Positions 31,169 through 41,995 of a stretch of 64,000 nucleotides of DNA are shown here, one piece after another. Below the pieces are notes generated by a model. It did no database searches. It was not told where the DNA came from and saw only the letters and a list, made by a program, of their open reading frames with translations. Made by a program: the position numbers and the translations under genes. Origin of the DNA: Chaetomium olivaceum (Eukaryota > Ascomycota > Sordariomycetes > Sordariales > Chaetomiaceae); NCBI GenBank assembly GCA_039881045.1, contig JAYWVB010000002.1, positions 310,001 to 374,000 of the forward strand. The letters run 5' to 3'. Positions within the stretch are counted from its first letter, which is position 1. The number at the start of each line of letters is the position of its first letter.

Positions 31169-33461
31169 ATGTGCACCTACGACTACACGCCGTACACCGG
31201 CTGCGAGGATGGCCCGCAGCACTACTACATCCAATGGCTAAAGTGCGGCATTGCGGTCGAGGAGGGCAGGTATTGCTCAATGGACGCCTCGACCAAGGTT
31301 GAACAGCTCCGGAAGCTGTCAGCCAACGTCTTGTCATGCCCACTCCACGGGCCCATTGCCGTACAACAATTTGTCCTCGAACCGGCAAACCAACAACGGC
31401 CGGTAGATGACGACGAGCCCCGGCGGTCCCGGGCGCAAAGCTCTACTCGGCGGAGCGCAACCTCGAGGGGTCGGGCACCCAGGGCGGCCGGCTCGGACAG
31501 GGACCTGGAACAACCGGTGCGCCGGCGGGTGCGCAAGCAGAGGTCAAGGCGCGAGATGGCACCGGAATCCTCCGATTCGGAGTCCTCGAGCTCTTTCTCG
31601 GCTCGGCCCAGGGCTGCCAATCGGGGGCAGAAGATGGGCGACCGAGAGGCTATGGGAAGGCGGCGGAGTCGCACACCCCAGGCCACTTCACACAAAAGAT
31701 CGATATCAGCCGACATTGCACCCCCGCCTCCTTTACCCATATCGATGAGGCATGGCCGGAGCGAGGTTTCGCTACCTCTAAAAACGGACTTTGGACAAGG
31801 GGAGGAGCCCTCCAGTGGGCGTTCCCAGTCACGGCCAAAGAACTCGCTTGATATTCCACGAACTGTCGGCGTTGTTGGGTTACCTTCCAGCCCCGACATG
31901 CACCACCGCGGTAGCGGTAGCGTTCACCGAAGTAGGAGCGACGCGGGGTTGGCGGAAGGCATCGATCTTTTACCGGAGCTGCCAACCCAGCGAAGTGCCG
32001 TGTCACCCGCCAGCGACAGCTCTCCAGACCAGAACCCAGACATGCCGTTCAGCACCCCAGGGCGGCGGGGTCGCAGGACAGGAACACGCTCGGTCCGCGA
32101 CCGGAGCGTAGACACCACGATGCGGCGAATCGACGAACATGTGGCCCAAGACCCTGAGACATGGAGCTCGACCACCACAACATCACCCGAACCACAACAC
32201 CAAGCGCCATACCAACCCTCCACAACAATCCCGCACATCCCCCACCACCGGCGCTCCAACTCCCGCCCGCAACTCAACACCCTCCAAATCCCCAAGAACC
32301 GCGAACCCTACCAGCGCGACGCCTACTCCGCCCCGACCGCCACACCGCCCGAAACCGAAATCATGCACCCGGACCGCACCGTCCCGCGCACGCGGGCCCG
32401 CTCCCTCCGGCACATCTCAGACACCTCGCCCGTCTCGCCCACCACGATTCTCCCGCCCCCACAACCACTACCCCTGACCCGCTCCGAAACCGGGTTTAGC
32501 AACGGTAGCGGCGAGACGGCCTCCATCCGCAGCACGCGCTCGCGCCGCTTCGAGGACCAGCTCGCCGAGGGCCGGAAGTGGGTTGCCGCGCGCGAGCACA
32601 TCCCGCCACCACCACCGGCGTCGGCGGCGGCGGTAGCGGCGGCTGCTTCTACTACCACCCCCGTCTCGGCGTCAACCTCGGCGTCATCGAGAGGGTACTA
32701 CCAGCACCACCAGCACTACCAGCCGCACCAGCCGCACCAGCAGCAGCAGCAGCAACAACAGCCGCCGCTGCCCGATGCACTGGCGCACATGTCCTCGCTG
32801 TCGGATACAAACCTGCCTCTGGCGGGGGTCGGTGTGTGTGGGTGCGGCGGCGGCATGGGCGGGGCGGGGGTCGGTGGATAGCGGGTATCTGAGCGGGCAC
32901 CACACGCAGCGCAGCTGGGAGACGGTCGGGGTGTCGTCGTCGTCGGCGGCTTGGGCCTCGGTGTCGGCGCTGGGGTCGGTGTCGATGTCGGTGTCGGGGG
33001 AGAGGGAGAGGGAAAGGGACAAGGACAGGGAGAGAGACAAGGACAGGGAGAGGGACAGGGAGGGTGGTGCTGCTGGCGCGGTGGGGAGTGGGAATGGTAG
33101 CGGGAATGCGAAAGGCGGGCGGAATACCCTGCACAAGGCGCCCCCCGTTTCGTTGGCGCAGGCGCAAGGCCAGGGGTTGGGGTTGGTGCAGCAGCACCAG
33201 CAGCAGCATAAGCGGCCGGTGCCGGCGCCGCTGAACTTGCAGCAACACGGGGGGCCGGGAGGTGGGCTGCCGCCGTGTGCGCTGCCGGTGTCGTTGATGT
33301 CGCCCGGGTTTCAGTCGGACGGGGATGCGAGTACCGTGGGGAAGGGCGCGAAGGCGACGCTGCTGCAGCGGATGGGGCTCAGGAGGAAGTTCAGCGGGTT
33401 GGTGCTGTGGGATAGGGACCGCGGCGGGCGGGGAGGTTGGCGTGGAGGGCTAAGGCAGTAA
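31169..33461 (+). CDS. MCTYDYTPY fungal protein, Ser/Arg/Pro-rich (one frame break)
   Basis: Uncharacterised ascomycete protein. The first 60-70 residues are conserved-looking and Cys-containing (MCTYDYTPYTGCEDG, HYYIQWLKC, GRYCSMD, LSCPLHGPIAVQQ), possibly a small metal-binding or secreted-like fold. The rest is long and disordered: SR- and RR-rich, poly-Pro, an HQHYQPHQPHQ plus Q8 tract, and later an ERERERDKDRERDKD repeat. The frame stops at 32881 in a Gly-rich stretch. One surplus G in the G5 run at 32866-32870 accounts for this; removing it continues SVDSGYLSGHHTQRSWETVG to the stop at 33461. The start at 31169 is preferred to the in-frame ATG at 31121 because the conserved block begins there. 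Total about 760 residues. Confidence 0.66.
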
Positions 33462-34450
33462 GTCAGGTACTGCTAGCGTTTGCGCACCCCCCCAACCAAC
33501 GCAAGGAGAAAGAAGGCCCCCATGTAAAATGCGAAGAGATACCCTGTATGTATATGTACCATCACTGGAGAGCTGGGGGGCGCGTCTGTTGTTCTTGGGC
33601 CGGATGGGGCAAACAGCAGCATGGTGGAAGCAATTCCGATGTGGTGCATTCTTTGGATGTCGGGAGCGTGGGGTTCATGGACTGAATGAGTGACGAATAT
33701 ATAAAGCCATAGTCGTGGTATCTAATTCCTCTTGATGGATCGGATTGCATCGGTGGGCTTTGATGATGGCGATGGCTCATAGAAAACGTGATGGAAATGT
33801 TTCGTTTTCCCCTCCAAAATCCGTTAACGTTATTCTCTGCTGTGGTGCAAACGCCAAGCAGAGTCGTGCCTTGGCAGTTGTGCGCAGTACACCATCCCCC
33901 AATGTTGAATGGAGAAACAAGTTGGAAGAAAGGATAAACGAGAAACTATCTAGTGTAAGCTCCGCGTATAATATATCTTGTTCGACCGTCTGTCTATCTT
34001 GTGGTCTTGCTCGCTACCTAACCCGTCCTATTTCTGTCCTGACAATCTGGAAGCCTGGTTCAATCCGGAGAGACGCCAAGACGGCCCTCGCATTTGCACC
34101 AGAGTGTCCGGGTGCCACACCCCGCGGCAACGCAGCGAGGCCGGTGATGACAACGAACTCGACAAAAAGCACCAATGTGCAACCGAAGAGATGGGCTTTC
34201 CAAACGGATTGCTTGTTTGACACATCCATCACAAGACACTACTAAAAATACGATCATGGATTTTCTCTTCTCTTTTTTCTTCTTTCCAATGCATTTAGCT
34301 CTAGTGACTCTACCCGTATCCCAAACTCCCCCGTGCGTAACAGAAAATAACAAAAATGCCAGTAATAACAAGACCATGTCGCATGGCTCACGCTGAGTCA
34401 GTCTGCCCCCCTCTTTCTTTCTCTGCAGCGCCGCCCCTCCTCTTCTGGCC
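33462..34450. other. intergenic between convergent genes
   Basis: 3' flanks of the MCTYDYTPY gene and the Hsp70-like gene. T-rich sequence lies at about 34261-34290. No gene is supported. Confidence 0.3.
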
Positions 34451-36853
34451 TTATGCGCCGGCCGCAGCACGCCGAGCTGAATCGATTATTGTTATGTTAG
34501 CGAAGTAGCCGAAACCCCCCCCAGCCACCTGCTCGCGATCGACGTACGCTGTGAAGTAGACGACGTTCCTGGATTGCCTCGCCCCGAGCATCACAGAGGT
34601 ATTGCTAAGGAGGGCAGCCTCAAGGCGTTGAGCACTAACACCCTCCCACACCAGGGCGCAGAAATGCCTGTCCTCGTTCTCGACCATGTTCGTCTGGTTG
34701 TTCTCGACGATAACCTGGTTGCCGTCGAGGATGATCGGCTTGTTGTTCGTGAGGATGGTCAATGTGGCCATGTTGGGGGGAGAGAGAAAGTTGAAGTCCG
34801 TAGTGAAGAGGTCGATAAGCAACGGTTGGCGTGCTGGCAGCGCCTGGTTCTGAAGTACACCAGACTGGTTAGTACTGACGAGAGTCACGGAGCCGGAAGA
34901 GTAGTTCGTGGTGTCTCACATTGAGGATGATGTAACGACTGTTAGAAGGGCTTCTGATGAGGTAATTGTGCTGAGCAGGCTCCGTTGGCGGGTCGATTCA
35001 CTGTCGTTGTGCCGGCAGCGAAGTTCCATAGCACGCAAGGCGCATCCCTTGGAGACCGCTTCCACGCTGTAGTATGTTAGTCACAGTACTCACCACTGGT
35101 CAGCGAACCAATATGCTGCGAGCCAAGACTTACTTGAGGGGGCCGTCGACGAAATGAATTTTGGTGCGGACGCGGCCGACCCTATCGTTCCACCTCCTGA
35201 CGAGCTCCTCGAGCTTCTCCTGGACATACGGGTCCTGACTAAAACCCCCACATACAATGAGAGCCTGTTGGCGGGAAAGTCAGTTGTTGTCACGATGGGA
35301 TGTTTCTGCTAGGTCTTCCACCTACTTTGAGCCGCTGTCCCTCCGTGGTCGAGGCCTTCGTGAATTGGGTGGTAACTAAATCCTTGATCTTGGTCATTGT
35401 GGAGTCCATGACGGCTTTCCACTCACGCCTACCAAACCCAAGAAAAAAACGTTAGGAAGGCATCTTGGCCAAAAAGGATTACACGGGAAAAGGATTGGCA
35501 TTACGCGTTGAGGCCGACAGCGGTACCCTGAGCGTCGTCGTCCGAGGTCTGAGTCGAAGGGATGGGAATCCGAACCGTCAAGTTACCGGTTCTACTCGGA
35601 CAGCGCCATAATTGATGGAAGAGCGGCTGGATCTCGTCGGCTGTGAGGGTAGCGACCTTGCTTTTGTCTGCCACGGCCTTTATCTTCTCGGTGAAGCGGT
35701 CCAGAAGCAACTTCTCGACTTCGACCGGCCCGCAGAACCGTGCATCTGCTGCAACATACCGCTGTAGAACCACCGGTGCCGTGGATTGTTGGATCTTGAA
35801 CGTGACAGCATCCTAGTGCCGTGTCAGTGCGAAACCGAACCCCGTGTGGCACCGACGGCTGACCATGAGCAGGAGGCAGTCGGAGGCGGGGCGAGGTATA
35901 TGAGCGCGAGGATGAATGGAATGGGAAAGAGAAAAGAATACGAAAACAACGTACGGATGTCCCTCCACCTGCGTCGAGAACGATGAAAGTGTCGCCGTCC
36001 TGTCTGGAGCATTAGATGTTGGCCTTCGGAAAAAGGGAAATGAACATGCAAACCTACCTTAAGATCCAACTTCTGGGTCTTCTCGTCCTCTAGAAATAGA
36101 GCTATGGCGGCAGCTACTGGCTCGACACATGTTTCCAGTTTCGACCCTCCGTTCGGGCCCGGGATGCCAGCGGCTCGTGCGGCATCGAGGAGGAATAGCA
36201 ACGTTCCGGGCCTCCAGTTGGCGGGAGCGCCGATGGTGACGTAAAACTTGGACTGGCGGACTTGCTCCGAGCTCATCTTCCCCTCCATATTCAAGATGAT
36301 GTGTTGCACGCAGTGGTCCCACACCCCCTTTAGATACGCTTCTACCAGGTCCGATACTAAGGTGTCGTGTTGCCGACGGAAAGCCCGGGCTTCTTTCAGC
36401 GTAGCGGCGTTCAAAAGGTCCTTTTGTACCTCGTCCTCGTGAGGCACGCTCAGCTTGAACCACTTGAATGACGGCTCGTCAGGAGCATGATAGCCCCAGT
36501 AGCGGCGGTCGGAGACGGAGATTCGTGTTGGCACTTTGGGCCCAAAGGCCCACGTATCGGGTTCGCTTTCGCCCACAGACAGTGAGATTGTCTCATAGGT
36601 GAAGTCCCTTGGGTCGAGGCCCGATGCTCCGATCCCTATGGTCACTCCCGAGCAGCTATTCGAAAAGTTTAGCAGCGTCAACCACTCAAGTCATTTGTGT
36701 GAAAGCTTACGTTGTGCCGAAGTCAATTCCGACGAGGAACTGGGCATCCGTGATAAGTTCCTGTGTCCATCGATAACCAGAGCGAAGGCCGCCGTGATCA
36801 AACATGCTTCGGCCCCCTCGCGACGGCCAGCCGGGCGGAGTGTTGCAGTTCAT
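34451..36853 (-). CDS. HSPA12-type Hsp70-like ATPase (one frame break)
   Basis: Member of the divergent Hsp70/actin-fold ATPases common in filamentous fungi; clients unknown. Phosphate-1 motif FLVGIDFGTT, phosphate-2 FIVLDAGGGTS and adenosine motif ALIVCGGFSQDPYVQ are all present. No canonical Hsp70 substrate-binding domain or EEVD tail is seen. Eight exons: 36711-36853, 36058-36655, 35955-35999, 35505-35812, 35326-35428, 35134-35264, 34920-35066 and 34451-34849; introns are 55-142 bases. All phases agree except exon 7, which needs one more base at about 34997-34998 (DSE to IDPPTEPAQHNY). With that correction the product is 624 residues. The start at 36853 (MNCNTPPGW) is chosen over upstream ATGs, as in related proteins the ATPase core begins near the N-terminus. 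Confidence 0.85.
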
Positions 36854-37629
36854 GGCGTGGCGATGGTAGGAGTCGTGTTGGTTGACCCAAATGCCGGGTG
36901 ATATCTCTGGGGTTGAGCTCGGCGGTGGTCTGATAGAGTCAAGATAAGAATGGGGAGGAAATGGCCAGTGGTGGAAGAGGAAACAAGGCAAAGCAGAGAC
37001 AAACAAAAACAGACAAGCTCCTTTTGCCGGCTCAAGCAACGTTGAGTGCACAAGCAGAGTGTGTCTTGGTTGTAGGGGCGCAGCGTGCAGCGACCCAGCC
37101 GGCCATTTTCCTTCATCCCCAACCCCTTGCCCCTTGGTTCTTTCTTTGCTGTTCCTTAAACTTCTCTTAGTGGATTTTGTGGGTTTGTATGGTCAAAAAA
37201 GCAGATACCTGTCATACTGATCCGGGACATTGCCCCCCTGAACACATCCCCGCAGGCACAGGAAAGCCGATACGTTGGAGTATGAGAGCAATAAGGTCAG
37301 AGAGAATACATTGTAAATAAGGCAAACTGGCCGTTGCATTCATAGTTGAACAATGAGCTGGAAAAAGCCATGGCTAGTATTCATAGGGCCACATCATTCC
37401 GCTTTCAATTCGGCGCCCGAGCCGTATTGGGCAAGGAAGTTGGTGCCTATCTTCTTTGTTTGTCTGCCGTTCGGGTAGTTGCTTTATACAGTACCCTAAC
37501 AGCCATCCTCCCCCCCATTACCTGGCACCTGAACTCGCAACAAGCACTTGCACTTCTCCTCCTTCAGTGCTCATCAACTTGCTCCAGTCTCACAAAGCTG
37601 TCTTGATTTTGATGCCCTTTTCCATCACA
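36854..37629. other. intergenic between divergent genes
   Basis: Promoter space for the Hsp70-like gene and the EPPASP-repeat gene. No TATA box stands out and no gene is seen. Confidence 0.3.
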
Positions 37630-39133
37630 ATGGCACCGAAATCCAATGCTAGGGGAAGAAAGGGCGCAAATGCGGCCACAAGCAAACGCCGCCGCCCCAT
37701 GTCGCCCTCTCAGCGCAGCTACGCGGGGCGTAAACCAAAACTGGCATTGCCACGGGACCCAATGCTACTTCGGCCGCGCAAAACCGAGAAACATCCTAAC
37801 TATGCTTTCTCAGACACTTCTGACCATGAGCTTTCTGAGCCTCCTGCGTCTCCTGAGTTTCCTGCGTCTCCTGAGCCTCCTGCGTCTCCTGAGCCTCCTG
37901 CGTCTCCTGAGCCTCCTGCGTCTCCTGAGCCTCCTGCGTCTCCTACATCTCCCGAGGACGTTTACAACAACATACCCGACGGGGAGTCCATTGTTCTCAA
38001 TCAGGGAGAGATTTTACCCCTTCGTCCGCTTGTGCACTTGCAGACTATCCATGAGTTCTGGCCCAAGGTCCAGGCATTCGTCTCCGACATCGCAAACCGC
38101 AATTTCTACCAAACCGTCGACTGGATGGCCCTCGACGCCGAGACCCGGGCCATGATGGAGACCTGGACGCCGAAAGCCAGAAAATACGTCAGGGCCAAAC
38201 CAGCCGGTCAGTTCATCATCGTTTCTGCTTTGTCACTCGACTGCTGACTTGTCGCGTGATCTCCCCGCAGTGATGCTTGAAGCATGGCTTTGGCGAATCC
38301 TAGTCGAAGACTTGTTTGAAGGCCCGGGCGAAGAAGAGCCTTGGAAGCAACACGCCGAACTTCTTCGAATGATAGAACGTGGGTTCCCTTTTACATTTCC
38401 TTCTCCAGCGCCGTCACTCGTACTGCTCTAACCCCTTCGTCTGGGGTTTGTCTCGCCCGTTCGTTCCAAGCCGCTGATGTCGTCCAAGCCCTTTCCCACC
38501 TGACACAGGACGGTATAAATGACCGTGTGGATGAAACGCATGGTCAACTGTTGATGGGCCGTCCTGATAACTGGCGGGACGTGATGGCACGTCGGATAAA
38601 CGACAGAGCTATGCTTTGGCGTTCCCTGACCATGAATCTCATGGGCATAGCTTTGGATAAAGACTCACGCTACAGCGTCAAATACGTGATCGGGCTCATT
38701 AACCGGAAGCTGGGACGCTGGTTGATGCCCAGGAAGCGGGCCGAGAAGACGATACTGAATGCAGGTCTCCGGAGGCTTGCGGAGCAATGCATCAAGGTAG
38801 ACTGGTATGTAAACCTTCCCCCCTGGACTTCCGAAGCGGCCCTGACAAGGTCTTGGACCCAGGCACCTCCACTGCAACCATCAGATATTCAACTTCCGAT
38901 TCCGCGACCCCACGACTGAGAAACCCTATGGCTTTCCTTACAAGAAGTCGGCAGTTATGACACTCCACACTCAGGGATTGGATCGACGTAACAAGGAAGG
39001 ACGCTCGGTGGACTTGATTGTGGAACCTTCGCTCCTACTCTGGGGTGATCCTGCGAGACCAGTAGAGCAATGGGGCTCGGCCAGACGTCTCAACGTCGGC
39101 TGTATGGCGGTGACGGTTGACATGACTCTTTAG
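37630..39133 (+). CDS. unrecognised protein with EPPASP minisatellite repeats
   Basis: Function unknown. Exons are 37630-38206, 38271-38378, 38471-38804 and 38863-39133. The three introns are 64, 92 and 58 bases with proper GT/AG ends, and phases close to 429 residues. The start at 37630 (MAPKSNARGRKG) is preferred; 37612 is an in-frame alternative. The N-terminus is basic (KSNARGRKGANAATSKRRR), suggesting nuclear location. Six tandem EPPASP units, one reading EFPASP, follow at about residues 70-105. The C-terminal 300 residues look globular, with VMLEAWLWRILVEDLFEG, NWRDVMARRINDR, NRKLGRWLMPRKRAEK and HLHCNHQIFNFRFRDP. I know no domain with this pattern. The clean exon structure argues for a functional gene. 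Confidence 0.72.
37837..37944 (+). repeat. 18-bp coding minisatellite, six units
   Basis: Unit gagcctcctgcgtctcct encodes EPPASP. Six units lie in perfect tandem, the second with a cct-to-ttt change. Being in frame, copy-number change would alter protein length without disrupting it. Confidence 0.95.
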
Positions 39134-40135
39134 AAGAGGTGGATTTACAAGGGGTGCAGGCAAGGGATGAGGTGAGGGGGTGATGGGGAGGGCTGCCGAG
39201 TGTACAGGCTGTCACGAGTGATTAGAAGGCATGGTTGCTTGGGGTGCTGTTTCAACATTCAGCCTATCCAGTTGCAAAGCCATTTCCCAGCCAGTTACTA
39301 AAGTGCAGTGAGAGCCACTGCCGGTTGTTTCAGAGACAATGGAGAGGGGAGATCAGGAAATTAGGTAGCCATTAAACTTGAGAGTGTTCACCTGCCTTCC
39401 GACTCGTGCGTGCTGCGGTTCGACGTTGACATTCGACGTATCACCAACTGGTTTATCATGGTCATATGGCCCCATGCATTGAGCCAGTCGGTTGCCTTAC
39501 TCTCCTGTGTAGCTTTCCACCTACCTAGTCTACCACTCTCCCTTTAGGTGCATTCCAGATGACGCCCCGCCCGCCTCGTGTCGGGGAGAGTTCTGCGCAA
39601 AGGTTTGTCAGCAAACCACTGAGAGAAGTAGCACAGCTTGCCCCCTCCTTTTGACATATCCACACTGAACGCGCGATGGTTGCCCAGACGGAGAAGGTGG
39701 TCAGCATCGGCACGTCAAGTTGTGGCACTTGCCTCTCAGGGCACTTCCCAAGAAGCTTGACGATGGCGAACAAACGTACCCCACGCTCGGCTGCAACAGT
39801 ATCGGAAAACGGGTCCAGGAAAGGGAAGTGACAAGAAAGTTGTCTTGGCACCTTAATCCCGTTCCGTCCACGATCTACCGCCATGACCATTCCCCACAGG
39901 CTCGACCAACTTACACCTCCTGGATTCGGAAGCCGTGAAGATAAGATCCAACATGGGCGCAATGCACACGCGGCATGGCATGTCCATACGGCTTGGGCTG
40001 GCTTGGGTTGGCTTGTGTCTAGCGGACCACGAGCTGGCATAAATACCCTATAATGTGTAACCAACTCATACAAGGGAACCGACAGTGTAGCTTCAGTCTC
40101 CAGGCTCAATACTACCTCACCACTTTATTTCAATC
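39134..40135. promoter_or_regulatory. intergenic 1 kb with promoter of the LVIVD-repeat gene
   Basis: A cataaata TATA-like box at about 40038-40045 lies some 95 bases before the ATG at 40136. A ggcttgggctggcttgggtt duplication occurs at about 39990-40015. No gene is seen; the 194-codon open frame on the minus strand has no protein-like composition. Confidence 0.4.
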
Positions 40136-41647
40136 ATGAAGGCCAACACGCTCTTGGCCGTCGCGGCCGCCCTAGGGCCCCTAGGGGTTACCGCCGGCTC
40201 CCCTGTCACAGCGAGCAAGATGGAAGAGATCATGGACCTCAAGACGAAACAGTGGGACGCGGCCCGCGCCAGGGGTCTCTTTGGCGGCTCGACCCTGTAC
40301 CGTAAGGTCACCTCCAAGCAGCGGTGCATCAACGGCGTGGCCGGGAAAGGCACCGCCGCATACCGCTGCAACAACGTCGACCTTCACGGCTTCCTCAGCC
40401 ACGAGGACCTGGCCTCACCCAGCAAGGCCGGCAACGACGTGTGGGGCTGGACGGGCCCCGGCGGCCGCGAGTTCGGCATCGTCGGGCAGAGGGACGGCGT
40501 GGGCTTCGTCGAGATCACGCGCAACGGCAACCTCGAATACCTGGGCCGCCTCGACACGCAGACGACGGCGACCAGCTGGCGCGACATCAAGGTGATCGGC
40601 CACCACGCCTACATTGGCGCCGAGTCGGACGGCCACGGCCTGCAGGTATTCGACCTGACCAAACTGCTGGACGTCAAGCCCTGGTGGAACCCCTTCTTCT
40701 GGCAGCCGCGCGTCTTCAGCAAGGAGCGCGACCTGACGGCGCTCTTCACGGGCTTCGGAGCCTCCCACAACATCGTCGCGCACGAGGAGGCCCACATGAT
40801 CTACGCCGTCGGCGGGCGGTCGGGCGCCAACGCGCGCAACACCACCTGCGCGGGGGGCATGTTCATGGTGGACGTGTCGGACCCGGCCAACCCGGTGTCG
40901 CCGGGCTGCATTTCGCAGGACGGCTACGTGCACGACGCGCAGTGCGTCGTGTACACGGGGCCGACGGAAAAATACCGCGGCCGCGAGGTCTGCTTCAACT
41001 ACAACGAGGACACGCTGACCATCATGGACGTGACGGACAAGAAGAAGCCCGAGGTGATCTCGCGCACCCCTTACGAGGGCGCCGCGTACACCCACCAGGG
41101 CTGGCTCGTCGACGACACCATGACCTTCTTGCTGCTCGACGACGAAGGGGATGAGACCGACGGCACCGTCCCCGGCGAGAAGGAGCACACCACCACCTAC
41201 ATCTTCAACGTCACCAACCTGGCCCAGCCCATCAACACGGGCTTCTACCAGAGCCCGGCCAAGTCGATCGACCATAACCAATACGTGAGACAACCCCACC
41301 CCTTCCCATCCCCCCCCCCCCCCCCCACACACACACAAACTCTGTATGCTTTTCCTTGTGACTGACATTCGAAACAGGTCGTCAAGGGCCTGACGTACCA
41401 AGCCAACTACGGCTCAGGGCTGCGCGTGGTCGACGTTTCCGGCGTTGAGCGTGACCCGACCGGCGGCAACTTCGAGGAGGTCGGCTTCTTTGACTGCCAC
41501 CCGGAGGATGACGACGTGAATGGTGTGGTCGAGTTCCTTGGGACGTGGTCGGTGTACCCGTACTTCAAGTCGGGATACATTCTGCTCAACTCGATCGAGA
41601 GGGGTATCTTCTCACTGAAGTACACCGGGCGCAAGGCCAAGTTCTAA
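40136..41647 (+). CDS. secreted LVIVD-repeat ('choice-of-anchor B' type) protein
   Basis: Predicted secreted protein of 472 residues with an N-terminal signal peptide (MKANTLLAVAAALGPLGVTA). Beta-propeller-like LVIVD repeats follow, e.g. GFVEITRNGNLEYLGRLD, GLQVFDLTKLLDV, MFMVDVSDPANPVSPGCISQ, TLTIMDVTDKKKPEVISRT and LRVVDVSGVERDPTGG. The function is unknown; relatives are thought to bind partners or polymers at the cell surface. Exons are 40136-41284 and 41378-41647; the 93-base intron contains a C17 run and short AC repeat. Phases agree. Cysteines and an NTT sequon (ARNTTCAGG) suit an extracellular protein. The high third-position GC of exon 1 creates long shadow frames on both strands. Confidence 0.85.
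41310..41326 (+). repeat. poly-C tract in intron
   Basis: Seventeen C followed by an AC run to about 41337, inside the intron of the LVIVD-repeat gene. A similar C16 tract lies at 41967-41982 just past the AP-1 beta stop codon. Confidence 0.95.
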
Positions 41648-41995
41648 ATAAGAATGGTGGGCGGTGGTGCATTGGTTGTTGGGTAAACCCGAGAGGTTCG
41701 TGAGGCCGATCATCGGAGATATGCTTGGAACTTCAAGATTGAAGGCAGCGGTTAGAAGGGTCTTACCGCCTTTGAGATCATTCTGCTTGGCAGAAAAGGA
41801 CGGTTCATCGTAAAAAGGCGGTGGACGAGTTCTTTAGGCATGAACATCTGTTCTGTACAAATAGATGAAATGGCGAGAAGGTCCTAGTGTTCCTGCAGCT
41901 CACGTCGCACGTTGAGTCAATAATGCAACACAGCAACTCATTTTGCTATTCTCACAGGACAAGGTGCCCCCCCCCCCCCCCCAACCTGCCATATC
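41648..41995. other. short intergenic between convergent genes
   Basis: Two 3' flanks; contains the C16 tract at 41967-41982. No gene. Confidence 0.3.

Noticed and set aside
39525..40109. 194-aa minus-strand open frame upstream of the LVIVD-repeat gene
   Set aside because: No conserved sequence, overlaps the promoter and TATA region of the downstream gene, and has no splice or start context.
40324..41401. Long open frames of 276 aa (+) and 328 aa (-) overlapping the LVIVD-repeat gene
   Set aside because: They are shadows caused by high third-position GC in exon 1 of the real gene and have Arg/Gly/Val-biased composition without motifs.
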